DNA from: Aquipuribacter nitratireducens
Lineage (GTDB): Bacteria > Actinomycetota > Actinomycetes > Actinomycetales > JBBAYJ01
Direction of reading: 5' to 3'
Assembly: GCF_037860835.1 (NCBI RefSeq)
Contig: NZ_JBBEOG010000002.1
Coordinates: 310,001 to 374,000 of the forward strand
Length of the DNA stretch: 64,000 bases
Both the position numbers and the translations under genes were made by a program. Below, one piece after another: positions 1 to 7,566 of the stretch; position 1 is the first letter of the stretch; each line of letters begins with the position of its first letter. The notes below the pieces were generated by a model. The model was given only the letters and a program-made list of their open reading frames with translations. It had not been told where the DNA came from and ran no database searches.

Positions 1-138
1 CGCCGGCGTGCCACGACGCGTCGCGGCGCGACGCCGCACTCCCAGCGGGCCCCCAGCGCGGGTCCAGCCCCGCTGCGCCCTGCGCGAACCCGGCCGCACG
101 CTGGGCATACCGGCTGATCCGGGCGCAGGCTCCTGGGT

Positions 139-144
139 TACGGT
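139..144 (+). promoter_or_regulatory. -10 element of a leaderless start
   Basis: TACGGT lies 7 nt before the GTG at 152 and there is no Shine-Dalgarno sequence. This supports a leaderless transcript and decides the start of the UPF0182 gene. I see no convincing -35. Nothing else could be assigned in positions 1-138. Confidence 0.5.
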
Positions 145-151
145 CGTCCGC

Positions 152-3100
152 GTGAGCGCCCCGTTCCCGCCCGGCCCGCCGCCCTCCGGACCCGACGGCC
201 CGCTCGGGCCGCGCGGCCCCGAGGGCCCGCGGGGTCCCCAGCCCGCCCGGCGGCGACCCGGCGCCCTCGTCCCGACGCTCGCGGTCCTCGGTGTCCTCGT
301 CTTCCTCCTCGTCCTGTTCGCCGAGCTGTGGACCGAGGTCCTGTGGTTCCGGCAGCTCGGCTTCATCGAGGTGCTCCGCACCCGGCTCCTCACCCAGACG
401 CTGCTGTTCGTCGTGGCTGCCGTCGTGATGGGCGTCAGCGTGTGGGCGAGCCTCACCCTCGCTTTCCGGGCCCGGCCCGTGTACGCGCCGACGACCCCGG
501 GACAGGAGGCGCTCGACCGCTACCGCGAGCAGCTGGAGCCCCTGCGGCGGCTCGTCGGCATCGCCGTGCCGTTCGTCCTCGCGCTCTTCGCCGGCTCGGC
601 GGCGGCCGCCCAGTGGCGCGACGTCCAGCTGTGGCTCAACCGGCAGGAGTTCGGCGAGACCGACCCGGTCTTCGGGCTCGACGTCGGGTTCTACGTCTTC
701 AGCCTCCCGGTGCTGCAGTTCCTCGTCGGCTTCCTCACCGCGGTCGTCCTGCTCGCCGGCCTCGCCGCGCTCCTCACGCACTACCTGTACGGCGGGCTGC
801 GGCTCAGCGGCCCCGGTGAGCGGACGACGCCGCAGGCGCGCGTCCACCTCGCGGTCCTCGGCGCGCTGTTCCTCCTGCTGCGGGCGGCCAGCTACTGGCT
901 CGAGCGGTACGCCCTCACCACCGCGGAGAACAACGACATCACGGGCCCGCTCTACACCGACGTCAACGCCGTCATCCCCGCTCGCACGCTCCTCGCGGTC
1001 GTGTCCGTCCTCGTCGCGCTGTCCTTCCTCTTCACCGCCGTCCGCGGCAACTGGCGCGTGCCGGCCCTCGGCGTCGGGCTCCTCGTCCTCGTCGCGGTCG
1101 CCGCGGGCGGCATCTGGCCGCAGGTCATCCAGCGCTTCCAGGTCCAGCCGAACGAGCTGAGCCTGCAGACGCCGTACATCAGCAACAACATCGACGCGAC
1201 GCGCGCGGCGTACGGCCTCGACGAGATCGAGGTCACCGACTACGACGCGGAGCTGTCGGCGGAGCGCGGCGCCCTCGCCCAGGACGCCCGCACGATCCCC
1301 GGCATCCGGCTCCTCGACCCCGGTCTGGTGTCGCCGACGTACCAGCAGCTGCAGCAGATCCGGCAGTTCTACGCCTTCCCCGACCCGCTCGACGTCGGCC
1401 AGTACGAGGTCGAGGGCGAGCTGCGCGACACCGTGCTCGCCGTGCGCGAGGTCAACCTCGACGGGCTGCCCCCCGCCCAGCGGAACTGGATCAACGACCA
1501 CACCGTCTACACCCACGGCTACGGCGTCGTCGCCGCGTACGGCAACCAGCGCACCGCGGGCGGCGAGCCGGTCTTCTTCCAGTCCGGCATCGTCGCGCCC
1601 AACGCCGAGGAGGAGGTCGTCACCGAGACCGACCTCGGCCAGTTCCAGCAGCGGATCTACTTCGGCGAGTTCAGCCCCGACTACAGCATCGTCGGCGGTC
1701 CGGAGGGCGTTCCGCCGCAGGAGCTCGACTACCCCGACTCCACCGTCGACTCCGGTCAGCAGAACGTCACGTACGACGGCGACGGCGGCGTGCCGATGGG
1801 CGACTTCCTCACCCAGCTCCTCTTCGCCATCAAGTTCCGCGCCGAGGAGATCATCCTGTCCGACGCGGTCAACCCGGAGTCGCAGGTGATGTTCGACCGC
1901 AACCCGCGCGAGCGCGTGGAGAAGGTCGCGCCGTGGCTCCAGCTCGACGGCGACCCCTACCCCGCCGTCGTGGGCGACCGGGTGCTGTGGATCATCGACG
2001 GCTACACGACGAGCAACCGCTACCCCTACTCCAACTCCACGGTCCTCGACGAGGCGACGACGACCTCGACGACGGCGACCGCCGACAACGTGACGGCGTT
2101 GCTGCCCGAGCGGGTGAACTACGTCCGCAACTCGGTGAAGGCGACGGTCGACGCCTACGACGGCGAGGTCACCCTCTACGCGTGGGACACCGAGGACCCC
2201 GTCCTCCAGGCGTGGTCGCAGGTGTTCCCCAACGCCGTGCAGCCGGTCGAGGACATCTCGGGCGAGCTCATGTCCCACGTGCGCTACCCGCAGGACATCT
2301 TCAAGGTCCAGCGTGAGGTCCTCGAGCGCTACCACGTCACCGACGCGGCGTCGTTCTTCAACGGCACCGACTTCTGGTCCGTCCCCGACGACCCGACGCT
2401 GCCCGACGTCCAGGCCCTGCAGCCGCCGTACTACCTCTCGCTGCAGATGCCGGGGCAGGAGGAGCCGTCGTTCAGCCTCAGCTCGACGTTCATCCCGACG
2501 AACCAGGGCGGGGGCGAGGTGCGGAACGTCCTGACGGGCTTCCTCGCGGTCGACGCCGACGCGGGCCGGGAGGACGGGCAGCCCCGCGAGGGCTACGGCC
2601 AGCTGCGGCTGCTGCAGATCCGCAACGACGAGACCGTGCCCGGACCGGGCCAGGTGCAGAACGACTTCAACGCCGACCCGCTCATCAACGAGCAGCTCAA
2701 CATCCTCACCCTCGGCCAGTCGGACCTTCGCAGCGGCAACCTCCTGACGCTGCCGATCGGCGGCGGCCTGCTGTACGTGCAACCCGTGTACATCCAGTCC
2801 TCCGGTTCGACGTCGTACCCGCTGCTGCAGCGCGTGCTCGTGGCCTTCGGTGACGAGCTCGGCTTCGGCGAGACCCTCGACGAGGCGCTCGACGACCTGT
2901 TCGGCGGAGACGCGGGGGCCGACGCCCCGGACGCCGACGCGGACGCCCTGCCGGACACGGGCGACCTCGAGGAGTCGGTCCCCGACACCGGCGCCGGCGG
3001 CGGGATCGAGGACCCGATCCCCGCGGAGTCCCCGACCCCGACGCCGGACGACACCGACGCGAGCCCGGCGCCGGAGCCCACCGGCACGGTCTCGCCGGTC

Positions 3101-3283
3101 GACCCCGCCGTCGCGCAGCAGCAGCTCGACCAGGCGCTGCGCGACGCCCGCCAGGCCATCACCGACTCGCAGGCGGCGCTCGCGGACGGCGACTTCGCCG
3201 CCTACGGCGAGGCGCAGGACCGCCTCGAGGCGGCCATCGAGCGCGCCATCGCCGCCGAGGCCGTCCTCGAGGGCGGCGGCTGA
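152..3283 (+). CDS. UPF0182 family large membrane protein
   Basis: A 1043-residue protein of the UPF0182 (COG1615) family, which is widespread in actinobacteria and has no established biochemical role. A Pro/Gly-rich N-terminus (residues 1-35) precedes the first membrane helix at about 38-60. Several more helices follow within the first 330 residues, then a long extracytoplasmic domain. The last 130 residues are an Asp/Pro/Thr-rich disordered tail ending in a short Ala-rich helix. The frame is open from position 8, but the first 48 codons have an Arg-rich composition not expected in this family; GTG at 152 has a well-placed -10. It stands alone, with tRNA-fMet downstream. Family assignment is firm; function is unknown. 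Confidence 0.9.
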   Translation: MSAPFPPGPPPSGPDGPLGPRGPEGPRGPQPARRRPGALVPTLAVLGVLVFLLVLFAELWTEVLWFRQLGFIEVLRTRLLTQTLLFVVAAVVMGVSVWASLTLAFRARPVYAPTTPGQEALDRYREQLEPLRRLVGIAVPFVLALFAGSAAAAQWRDVQLWLNRQEFGETDPVFGLDVGFYVFSLPVLQFLVGFLTAVVLLAGLAALLTHYLYGGLRLSGPGERTTPQARVHLAVLGALFLLLRAASYWLERYALTTAENNDITGPLYTDVNAVIPARTLLAVVSVLVALSFLFTAVRGNWRVPALGVGLLVLVAVAAGGIWPQVIQRFQVQPNELSLQTPYISNNIDATRAAYGLDEIEVTDYDAELSAERGALAQDARTIPGIRLLDPGLVSPTYQQLQQIRQFYAFPDPLDVGQYEVEGELRDTVLAVREVNLDGLPPAQRNWINDHTVYTHGYGVVAAYGNQRTAGGEPVFFQSGIVAPNAEEEVVTETDLGQFQQRIYFGEFSPDYSIVGGPEGVPPQELDYPDSTVDSGQQNVTYDGDGGVPMGDFLTQLLFAIKFRAEEIILSDAVNPESQVMFDRNPRERVEKVAPWLQLDGDPYPAVVGDRVLWIIDGYTTSNRYPYSNSTVLDEATTTSTTATADNVTALLPERVNYVRNSVKATVDAYDGEVTLYAWDTEDPVLQAWSQVFPNAVQPVEDISGELMSHVRYPQDIFKVQREVLERYHVTDAASFFNGTDFWSVPDDPTLPDVQALQPPYYLSLQMPGQEEPSFSLSSTFIPTNQGGGEVRNVLTGFLAVDADAGREDGQPREGYGQLRLLQIRNDETVPGPGQVQNDFNADPLINEQLNILTLGQSDLRSGNLLTLPIGGGLLYVQPVYIQSSGSTSYPLLQRVLVAFGDELGFGETLDEALDDLFGGDAGADAPDADADALPDTGDLEESVPDTGAGGGIEDPIPAESPTPTPDDTDASPAPEPTGTVSPVDPAVAQQQLDQALRDARQAITDSQAALADGDFAAYGEAQDRLEAAIERAIAAEAVLEGGG

Positions 3284-3313
3284 CGCGCCGGTGCGTGGGC
3301 AGGAGGAGCCGAT

Positions 3314-3342
3314 TTGGTCCTCGACCGAGAGGTCGGTAACCT
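3314..3342 (+). promoter_or_regulatory. Promoter of initiator tRNA
   Basis: TTGGTC (3314-3319), 17-nt spacer, TAACCT (3337-3342): a good housekeeping-sigma promoter whose predicted start point lies only a few bases before the tRNA 5' end at 3355. Confidence 0.8.
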
Positions 3343-3354
3343 CCTGTTCACCGA

Positions 3355-3428
3355 CGCGGGGTGGAGCAGCTCGGTAGCTCGCTGGGCTCATAACCCAGAG
3401 GTCGCAGGTTCAAATCCTGCCCCCGCTA
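3355..3428 (+). tRNA. tRNA-fMet (CAT), initiator
   Basis: A 74-nt cloverleaf with anticodon CAT. The unpaired first base of the acceptor stem (C1 opposite T72) and the GGG/CCC pairs flanking the anticodon loop mark it as the initiator rather than the elongator. The 3' CCA is not encoded (CAC follows A73). It has its own promoter and terminator. Confidence 0.95.
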
Positions 3429-3437
3429 CACAGTGAG

Positions 3438-3472
3438 ACGAAGGCCCGGACCACCACGGTCCGGGCCTTCGT
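3438..3472 (+). terminator. Intrinsic terminator after tRNA-fMet
   Basis: Perfect 15-bp inverted repeat (3438-3452 and 3458-3472) with a 5-nt loop, starting 10 nt after the tRNA. There is no T-tract, as is common in high-GC actinobacteria. Confidence 0.85.
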
Positions 3473-3495
3473 GCGTCCGGCGGCGCCCCGCGTGG

Positions 3496-3501
3496 CAGGG
3501 T
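3496..3501 (+). promoter_or_regulatory. Possible -10 of leaderless start
   Basis: CAGGGT is 6 nt before the ATG at 3508. It matches the A2/T6 core of TANNNT with C at position 1, the same spacing seen at many other starts here. Confidence 0.35.
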
Positions 3502-3507
3502 GACGGC

Positions 3508-4515
3508 ATGAGCGCGCTGCGGGTCCTGTTCGTCGGCGGCAGCGGGACCATCAGCACCGCCTGCAGCCACCTGGCCGTGGAACGGGGGATCGACCTCACC
3601 GTGCTGAACCGGGGGACCGGCCGGCGCGCGCTGCCGCAGGGCGTCGAGCACGTCGCGGCCGACGTCCGCGACCCCGACTCGGTGCGCGAGGCGCTGGGCG
3701 ACCGGGAGTTCGACGCCGTCGTCGACTGGGTCGCCTTCACACCCGACCACGTCCGCACCGACCTCGCCCTGTTCGAGGGCCGCACCGGCCAGTACGTCTT
3801 CATCAGCTCCGCCTCGGCCTACCAGACGCCCCCGGCCCGCCTGCCCATCCGCGAGTCGACGCCACTGCGCAACCCGCTGTGGCAGTACAGCCGCGACAAG
3901 ATCGCGTGCGAGGACCTGCTGACGCAGGCGTACCGCGACCGGGGGGTGCCCGTCACCGTCGTGCGGCCCTCGCACACCTACGACCGGACCCTCGTGCCGT
4001 TCGACGCGGGCTGGACGTTCGTCGAGCGGATGCGGCAGGGCAAGGAGGTCGTCGTCCACGGGGACGGCAGCTCGCTGTGGACGCTGACGCACAGCACGGA
4101 CTTCGCCCGCGGGTTCGTGCCCCTGCTGGGCCACCCGCGCACGCTGGGCGAGGCGTTCCACATCACGTCCGACGACGCACTCACCTGGGACCAGATCGCC
4201 CACGCCCTCGCCGTGGCCGCAGGGGTCGAGGCGCGCATCGTCCACGTCCCCTCCGACGCGATCGCGGCCGTCGACGCGGACTGGGGCGCCGGGCTGCTCG
4301 GCGACAAGACGCACTCCGCCGTGTTCGACACGACGAAGGTGAGGGCGCTCGTCCCGGACTTCGTCTGCCGTGTCCCCTTCGAGCAGGGGGCGCGAGAGAT
4401 CGTCGCCTGGCACGACGAGGACCCGGCCCGCCGGGTCGTGGACCCCCACCACGACCGGTTGCAGGACGGGCTCGTCGAGCGCTTCCGCGTGCCCGGTGCC
4501 CGGCAGCGCGCGTGA
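3508..4515 (+). CDS. NAD-dependent epimerase/reductase-like protein
   Basis: A 335-residue extended short-chain dehydrogenase/reductase. The N-terminal Rossmann fold has the glycine-rich NAD(P) motif GGSGTIS at residues 10-16. The usual active-site Tyr-x-x-x-Lys is present as YSRDK near residue 130, with the conserved PSHTYD segment near 155. Most related proteins are annotated as nucleotide-sugar or isoflavone-type NAD-dependent epimerases; the substrate cannot be read from the sequence. ATG at 3508 is the first plausible start after the tRNA terminator, so it is a single transcription unit. No neighbour suggests a pathway. Confidence 0.8.
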   Translation: MSALRVLFVGGSGTISTACSHLAVERGIDLTVLNRGTGRRALPQGVEHVAADVRDPDSVREALGDREFDAVVDWVAFTPDHVRTDLALFEGRTGQYVFISSASAYQTPPARLPIRESTPLRNPLWQYSRDKIACEDLLTQAYRDRGVPVTVVRPSHTYDRTLVPFDAGWTFVERMRQGKEVVVHGDGSSLWTLTHSTDFARGFVPLLGHPRTLGEAFHITSDDALTWDQIAHALAVAAGVEARIVHVPSDAIAAVDADWGAGLLGDKTHSAVFDTTKVRALVPDFVCRVPFEQGAREIVAWHDEDPARRVVDPHHDRLQDGLVERFRVPGARQRA

Positions 4516-4544
4516 GCGAGGAACCCGCCGCGCCGGCGGCTCAG

Positions 4545-4550
4545 TAGCGT
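4545..4550 (+). promoter_or_regulatory. -10 element of leaderless sua5
   Basis: TAGCGT lies exactly 6 nt before the GTG at 4557; no Shine-Dalgarno sequence is present. This decides the start. Confidence 0.6.
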
Positions 4551-4556
4551 CGAGGG

Positions 4557-5486
4557 GTGGACGTCGCCGCCGCCGCCGCCCTCCTGCGTGCCGGGGGGCT
4601 CGTCGCCTTTCCCACCGAGACCGTGTACGGCCTCGGGGCGCACGCGCTCGACGAGCGCGCGGTGCGCCGGGTGTTCGCCGTCAAGGGGCGCCCGGCCGAC
4701 AACCCCCTCATCGTCCACGTCGCCTCCCTCGACGAGGTCGGTGCCGTGGCGGCGTCCGTCCCGGACGGCGCGCGGCGGCTGGCGGAGCGCTACTGGCCGG
4801 GCCCGCTCACCCTCGTGCTCGCCGCGCGCCCGGAGGTGCCCGCGGTGACCCGTGGGGGACGCGACAGCATCGCGGTCCGGGTGCCCGCGCACCCGCTCGC
4901 CCTCGACCTGCTGCGGGCGGCGGCGGTCCCGGTCGCGGCGCCGAGCGCCAACCGGTCGGGCCGGCCCTCGCCGACGACGGCCGCCCACGTGAGGGCCGAC
5001 CTCGGCGACGACGTCGACGCCGTCCTCGACGGGGGTCCCTGCGAGGTCGGGGTGGAGTCGACGGTCGTCGACGCCCGTGGAGCGGTGCCCGTCGTGCTCC
5101 GCGAGGGCGCAGTGCCCGCCGACGAGCTCGGGGCCGTCGCCGGGTCCGCCGCCCAGCTGGGCGCCTCACCCGGCACCCGGCACCGGCACTACGCGCCGCG
5201 CTGCCGAGTGGTCGTCGCGTCGGCGGGGGAGGGGGGGCAGGTCTCCGCGGCGCTGGCCGGCGAGGGCCACCGCGTCGCCCTCGTGTCCCCGGGGGGTGCA
5301 CCCGACGGCGTGCTCCACCTCGCGGCCGTCGCGGAACCCGCGGACCTCGCACGCCGGCTGTACGCCCTGCTGCGGGCAGCCGAGGACGCCGCGGTCGACG
5401 TCGTCGTCGTCGAGGCGGTCCCCGAGGAGGGCGTCGGGCGGGCGGTCATGGACCGGCTGCGCCGGGCGGCGGACGCCGGCGGCTGA
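4557..5486 (+). CDS. L-threonylcarbamoyladenylate synthase, Sua5 type
   Basis: A 309-residue cytosolic enzyme that makes threonylcarbamoyl-AMP from threonine, bicarbonate and ATP, the first step of t6A37 modification of ANN-decoding tRNAs. The YrdC domain (residues about 1-185) has the opening FPTETVYGLG motif, the KGRP segment and the SANRSG motif. A linker (SPGTRHRHYAP, near residue 203) leads into a C-terminal Rossmann-like domain, so this is the long Sua5 form rather than short YrdC/TsaC. It is usually found near prfA/prmC in actinobacteria; here it stands alone. The GTG start is fixed by a -10 six bases upstream. Confidence 0.92.
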   Translation: MDVAAAAALLRAGGLVAFPTETVYGLGAHALDERAVRRVFAVKGRPADNPLIVHVASLDEVGAVAASVPDGARRLAERYWPGPLTLVLAARPEVPAVTRGGRDSIAVRVPAHPLALDLLRAAAVPVAAPSANRSGRPSPTTAAHVRADLGDDVDAVLDGGPCEVGVESTVVDARGAVPVVLREGAVPADELGAVAGSAAQLGASPGTRHRHYAPRCRVVVASAGEGGQVSAALAGEGHRVALVSPGGAPDGVLHLAAVAEPADLARRLYALLRAAEDAAVDVVVVEAVPEEGVGRAVMDRLRRAADAGG

Positions 5487-5512
5487 GCCGGAGCCGGTCC
5501 GCGCCCGCGCCG

Positions 5513-5665
5513 TCAGATGGCCGACATCGTCGCGAGCCCCTCGGCCAGGAGGGCGAAGAAGCCCCCGATGAGCAGCAGGCCGAGCCCGAGCCCGACAGGG
5601 GACGCCCAGCCGTGCCACCGCTGCTGCAGCACCTGGGACTCGGCGGTACGGTCGTTCTCGCTCAT
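5513..5665 (-). CDS. 50-residue predicted membrane peptide
   Basis: A short hydrophilic N-terminus (SENDRTAESQ) is followed by one long hydrophobic segment from about residue 21 to 48, long enough for one or two membrane passes. The ATG at 5665 has a GAGGAC Shine-Dalgarno sequence; an upstream in-frame ATG at 5725 would overlap the tetR stop and is rejected. I recognise no family. The gene has a near-consensus promoter whose -10 is buried in a perfect 17-bp palindrome identical in core to the two operators in front of tetR, so it is very probably repressed by that TetR protein. It may be a drug- or membrane-stress-responsive peptide; this is inference only. Confidence 0.7.
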   Translation of the reverse strand: MSENDRTAESQVLQQRWHGWASPVGLGLGLLLIGGFFALLAEGLATMSAI

Positions 5666-5689
5666 GGTGCTGTCCTCTCGACGCTCGAT

Positions 5690-5706
5690 TTCGTACAAAG
5701 TACGAA
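5690..5706. promoter_or_regulatory. TetR operator O1
   Basis: Perfect 17-bp palindrome TTCGTACAAAGTACGAA, covering the -10 of the 50-residue membrane-peptide gene. Its 15-bp core recurs at 6482-6496 and, with one base changed, at 6447-6461. Confidence 0.85.
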
Positions 5707-5725
5707 CGGGTGGCGCACCCGTCAA
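5697..5725 (-). promoter_or_regulatory. Promoter of the 50-residue peptide gene
   Basis: On the minus strand: TTGACG (5725-5720), 17-nt spacer, TACTTT (5702-5697). The -35 overlaps the tetR stop codon and the -10 sits inside operator O1. Confidence 0.8.
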
Positions 5726-6417
5726 GCGGCCGGACCGTCGAGGTCCGCCTCCTGCTCCGCGAGCGCGGTGAGCCCGTCGAGCAGCAGGTCCATGCCGACC
5801 TCGAAGGAGGCCCCGAACCCGTACCCGGGCTGCAGGACGTGGTCGCGCGTGAGCTCGTGGAGCGACGGGTACCGCCCGGCGTCCATGCCCGCGAGGATCT
5901 GCTCGGCGACGTCGGCGATGTCGGCGCTGCCGTGGGCGGGCAGCGTCGCCTCCTGCAGGGCGAAGCCGTAGACGTAGCTGTCGAGGACGGCGTAGGCGTG
6001 GGCGGTGAGGCGCAGCGAGAGCCCACCGCCGCGCAGGCAGGCGAGCACGGCCTCGTGGTGGTCGAGCGTCGCCTCACCCGGGTTCACCCGCGACTCCAGC
6101 AGCGGCACGGCCCAGGGGTGCCGCGCGAGCACCTCGCGGGCCGAGTGGCACCGCACGCGCAGGGCGGCCTGCCACGGCAGGTCGGTGGGCGGGTGGGTGA
6201 TCTCGGCGAAGACCTGGTCGACGAGGCCGTCGAGGATCGCGTCCTTGCCGGCGACGTAGTGGTAGATCGACATGGGCTTGGTCGACAGCTCCGTGGCCAG
6301 GGCCCGGATCGTCAGCCCGTCGACGCCGTCCCGGTCGGCGAGCGCGACCGCCGCCTCGAGGACCCGTGACCGGCTGAGCCCGGTCCGCCCGCGCCGCACC
6401 TCGTCCGTGCCTGCCAC
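5722..6417 (-). CDS. TetR/AcrR-family repressor
   Basis: A 231-residue DNA-binding repressor. The N-terminal helix-turn-helix spans about residues 20-65, with the recognition region STKPMSIYHYVAGKDAI. The C-terminal ligand-binding region resembles the TetR_C_1 type (HPWAVPLLESR near residue 105). The GTG at 6417 has a GGAGGAG Shine-Dalgarno sequence 5 nt upstream; an open frame to 6477 upstream lacks one and would run through the operators. It is divergent from an MDR oxidoreductase and controls three promoters through three palindromes (5690-5706, 6447-6461, 6482-6496), its own included. The inducer is unknown. Confidence 0.9.
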   Translation of the reverse strand: MAGTDEVRRGRTGLSRSRVLEAAVALADRDGVDGLTIRALATELSTKPMSIYHYVAGKDAILDGLVDQVFAEITHPPTDLPWQAALRVRCHSAREVLARHPWAVPLLESRVNPGEATLDHHEAVLACLRGGGLSLRLTAHAYAVLDSYVYGFALQEATLPAHGSADIADVAEQILAGMDAGRYPSLHELTRDHVLQPGYGFGASFEVGMDLLLDGLTALAEQEADLDGPAA

Positions 6418-6439
6418 GTGTGCTCCTCCCGTCGTGCCG

Positions 6440-6468
6440 TTGACTCTCGTACATAGTACGACTAACGT
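6440..6468 (+). promoter_or_regulatory. Promoter of the MDR oxidoreductase operon
   Basis: TTGACT (6440-6445), 17-nt spacer, TAACGT (6463-6468). Operator O2 fills the spacer almost exactly and O3 lies just downstream of the predicted start point near 6475. Confidence 0.75.
6447..6461. promoter_or_regulatory. TetR operator O2
   Basis: TCGTACATAGTACGA, 15 bp, two 6-bp arms around ATA. It covers the -10 of tetR (minus-strand TACTAT, 6458-6453) and the spacer of the divergent promoter. Confidence 0.85.
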
Positions 6469-6481
6469 TCCCGACATTCAG
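6453..6481 (-). promoter_or_regulatory. Promoter of tetR
   Basis: Minus strand CTGAAT (6481-6476), 17-nt spacer, TACTAT (6458-6453). The -10 is inside operator O2, so tetR is predicted to be autorepressed. Confidence 0.6.
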
Positions 6482-6496
6482 TCGTACAAAGTACGA
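6482..6496. promoter_or_regulatory. TetR operator O3
   Basis: TCGTACAAAGTACGA, identical to the core of O1. Its centre is 35 bp from the centre of O2. It lies downstream of the predicted oxidoreductase start point and beside the tetR -35. Confidence 0.85.
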
Positions 6497-6519
6497 AGAC
6501 GAGTTCCGAGGAGCCGAGC

Positions 6520-7566
6520 ATGACGACGCAGCAGTCCCAGCGGCCGACGAGGGCGCCGCGCACGACGGCGGTGCCCACCCGCATGCGTGCCGCCGTGCGG
6601 GAGCGGTACGGCCCGCCCGCCACGATCACCTCCCAGGCCCGCCCTGTGCCGTCGCCGGGAGCCGGGCAGGTGCTCGTCGAGGTCCACGCGGCCGGCGTCG
6701 ACCGGGGCGTCTGGCACCTCGCGACCGGCCTGCCGTACGTCATGCGGCTCGGCACGGGCCTGCGGCGCCCGCGCCAGGCGGTGCTCGGCCTCGACGTCGC
6801 CGGGGTCGTCGTCGGCGTCGGTGAGGGCGTCACCCGGCTGGCGGTGGGGGACCGCGTCTTCGGGATCGGGACGGGGACGTGGGCGGAGTACGCCCTCGCC
6901 CGCGAGGACAAGCTGAGCCTCGTCCCCGACGGCGTGGACCTCGTCGACGCGGCCGCGGTGCCCGTGTCCGGGGCGACCGCGCTCCAGGCGGTCCACGACG
7001 TCGCCCGCGTGCAGCCGGGGCAGCGGGTGCTGGTTCTCGGCGCCTCCGGCGGTGTCGGGAGCTACCTCGTGCAGGTCGCGCGAGCCGCGGGCGCCCACGT
7101 GACCGGCGTCGCGAGCGCGAGCAAGCTCGACCTGGTCCGTGACCTCGGCGCGGAGGAGGCGCTCGACCACCGCCGGCACGACCCGCTCGACGGGAGCCGA
7201 TGCTTCGACGTCGTCCTCGACGTCGGCGGAAGGCGGCCGCTGCGGCACCTGCGCCGCGCACTCACGCCCGACGGGACCCTCGTGATCGTCGGCGGGGAGG
7301 GCGGTGACCGCGTCCTCGGTGGGACGGATCGTCAGCTGCGTGCCCTGGTCCTGTCCCTCCTGGTGAAGCAGCGGCTCACCACGTTCGTCGCCGGGGAAGG
7401 ACGCGCGAGCACCGACCGGCTCGCGGTCATGCTCCGCGACGGCACGGTGCGACCTGCAGTCGGGAGTCGGTACCCGCTGGAGCGGGCCGCCGACGCCCTC
7501 ACCGACCTCGTCGAGGGCCGGATCCGGGGCAAGGCCGTCGTCGTCGTGCGGGGGGAGGAGCGGTGA
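6520..7566 (+). CDS. MDR-family NAD(P)-dependent oxidoreductase
   Basis: A 348-residue medium-chain dehydrogenase/reductase. The GroES-like catalytic domain comes first, with GLDVAGVVVGVGEGV at about residue 88. The Rossmann domain carries LGASGGVGSYLVQVARAAGA near 175. The structural and catalytic zinc-binding cysteines of classical alcohol dehydrogenases are absent, so it is closer to zinc-free quinone/enone reductases. The ATG at 6520 has a GAGGAG Shine-Dalgarno sequence. It overlaps the DUF4386 gene by 4 nt and is divergent from tetR, a trio repeatedly seen in actinobacteria. Predicted to be derepressed when TetR binds its ligand; the substrate is unknown. Confidence 0.85.
   Translation: MTTQQSQRPTRAPRTTAVPTRMRAAVRERYGPPATITSQARPVPSPGAGQVLVEVHAAGVDRGVWHLATGLPYVMRLGTGLRRPRQAVLGLDVAGVVVGVGEGVTRLAVGDRVFGIGTGTWAEYALAREDKLSLVPDGVDLVDAAAVPVSGATALQAVHDVARVQPGQRVLVLGASGGVGSYLVQVARAAGAHVTGVASASKLDLVRDLGAEEALDHRRHDPLDGSRCFDVVLDVGGRRPLRHLRRALTPDGTLVIVGGEGGDRVLGGTDRQLRALVLSLLVKQRLTTFVAGEGRASTDRLAVMLRDGTVRPAVGSRYPLERAADALTDLVEGRIRGKAVVVVRGEER

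Noticed and set aside
8-151. Upstream extension of the UPF0182 gene
   Set aside because: The added 48 residues are Arg-rich and unlike the family. GTG 152 has a well-placed -10.
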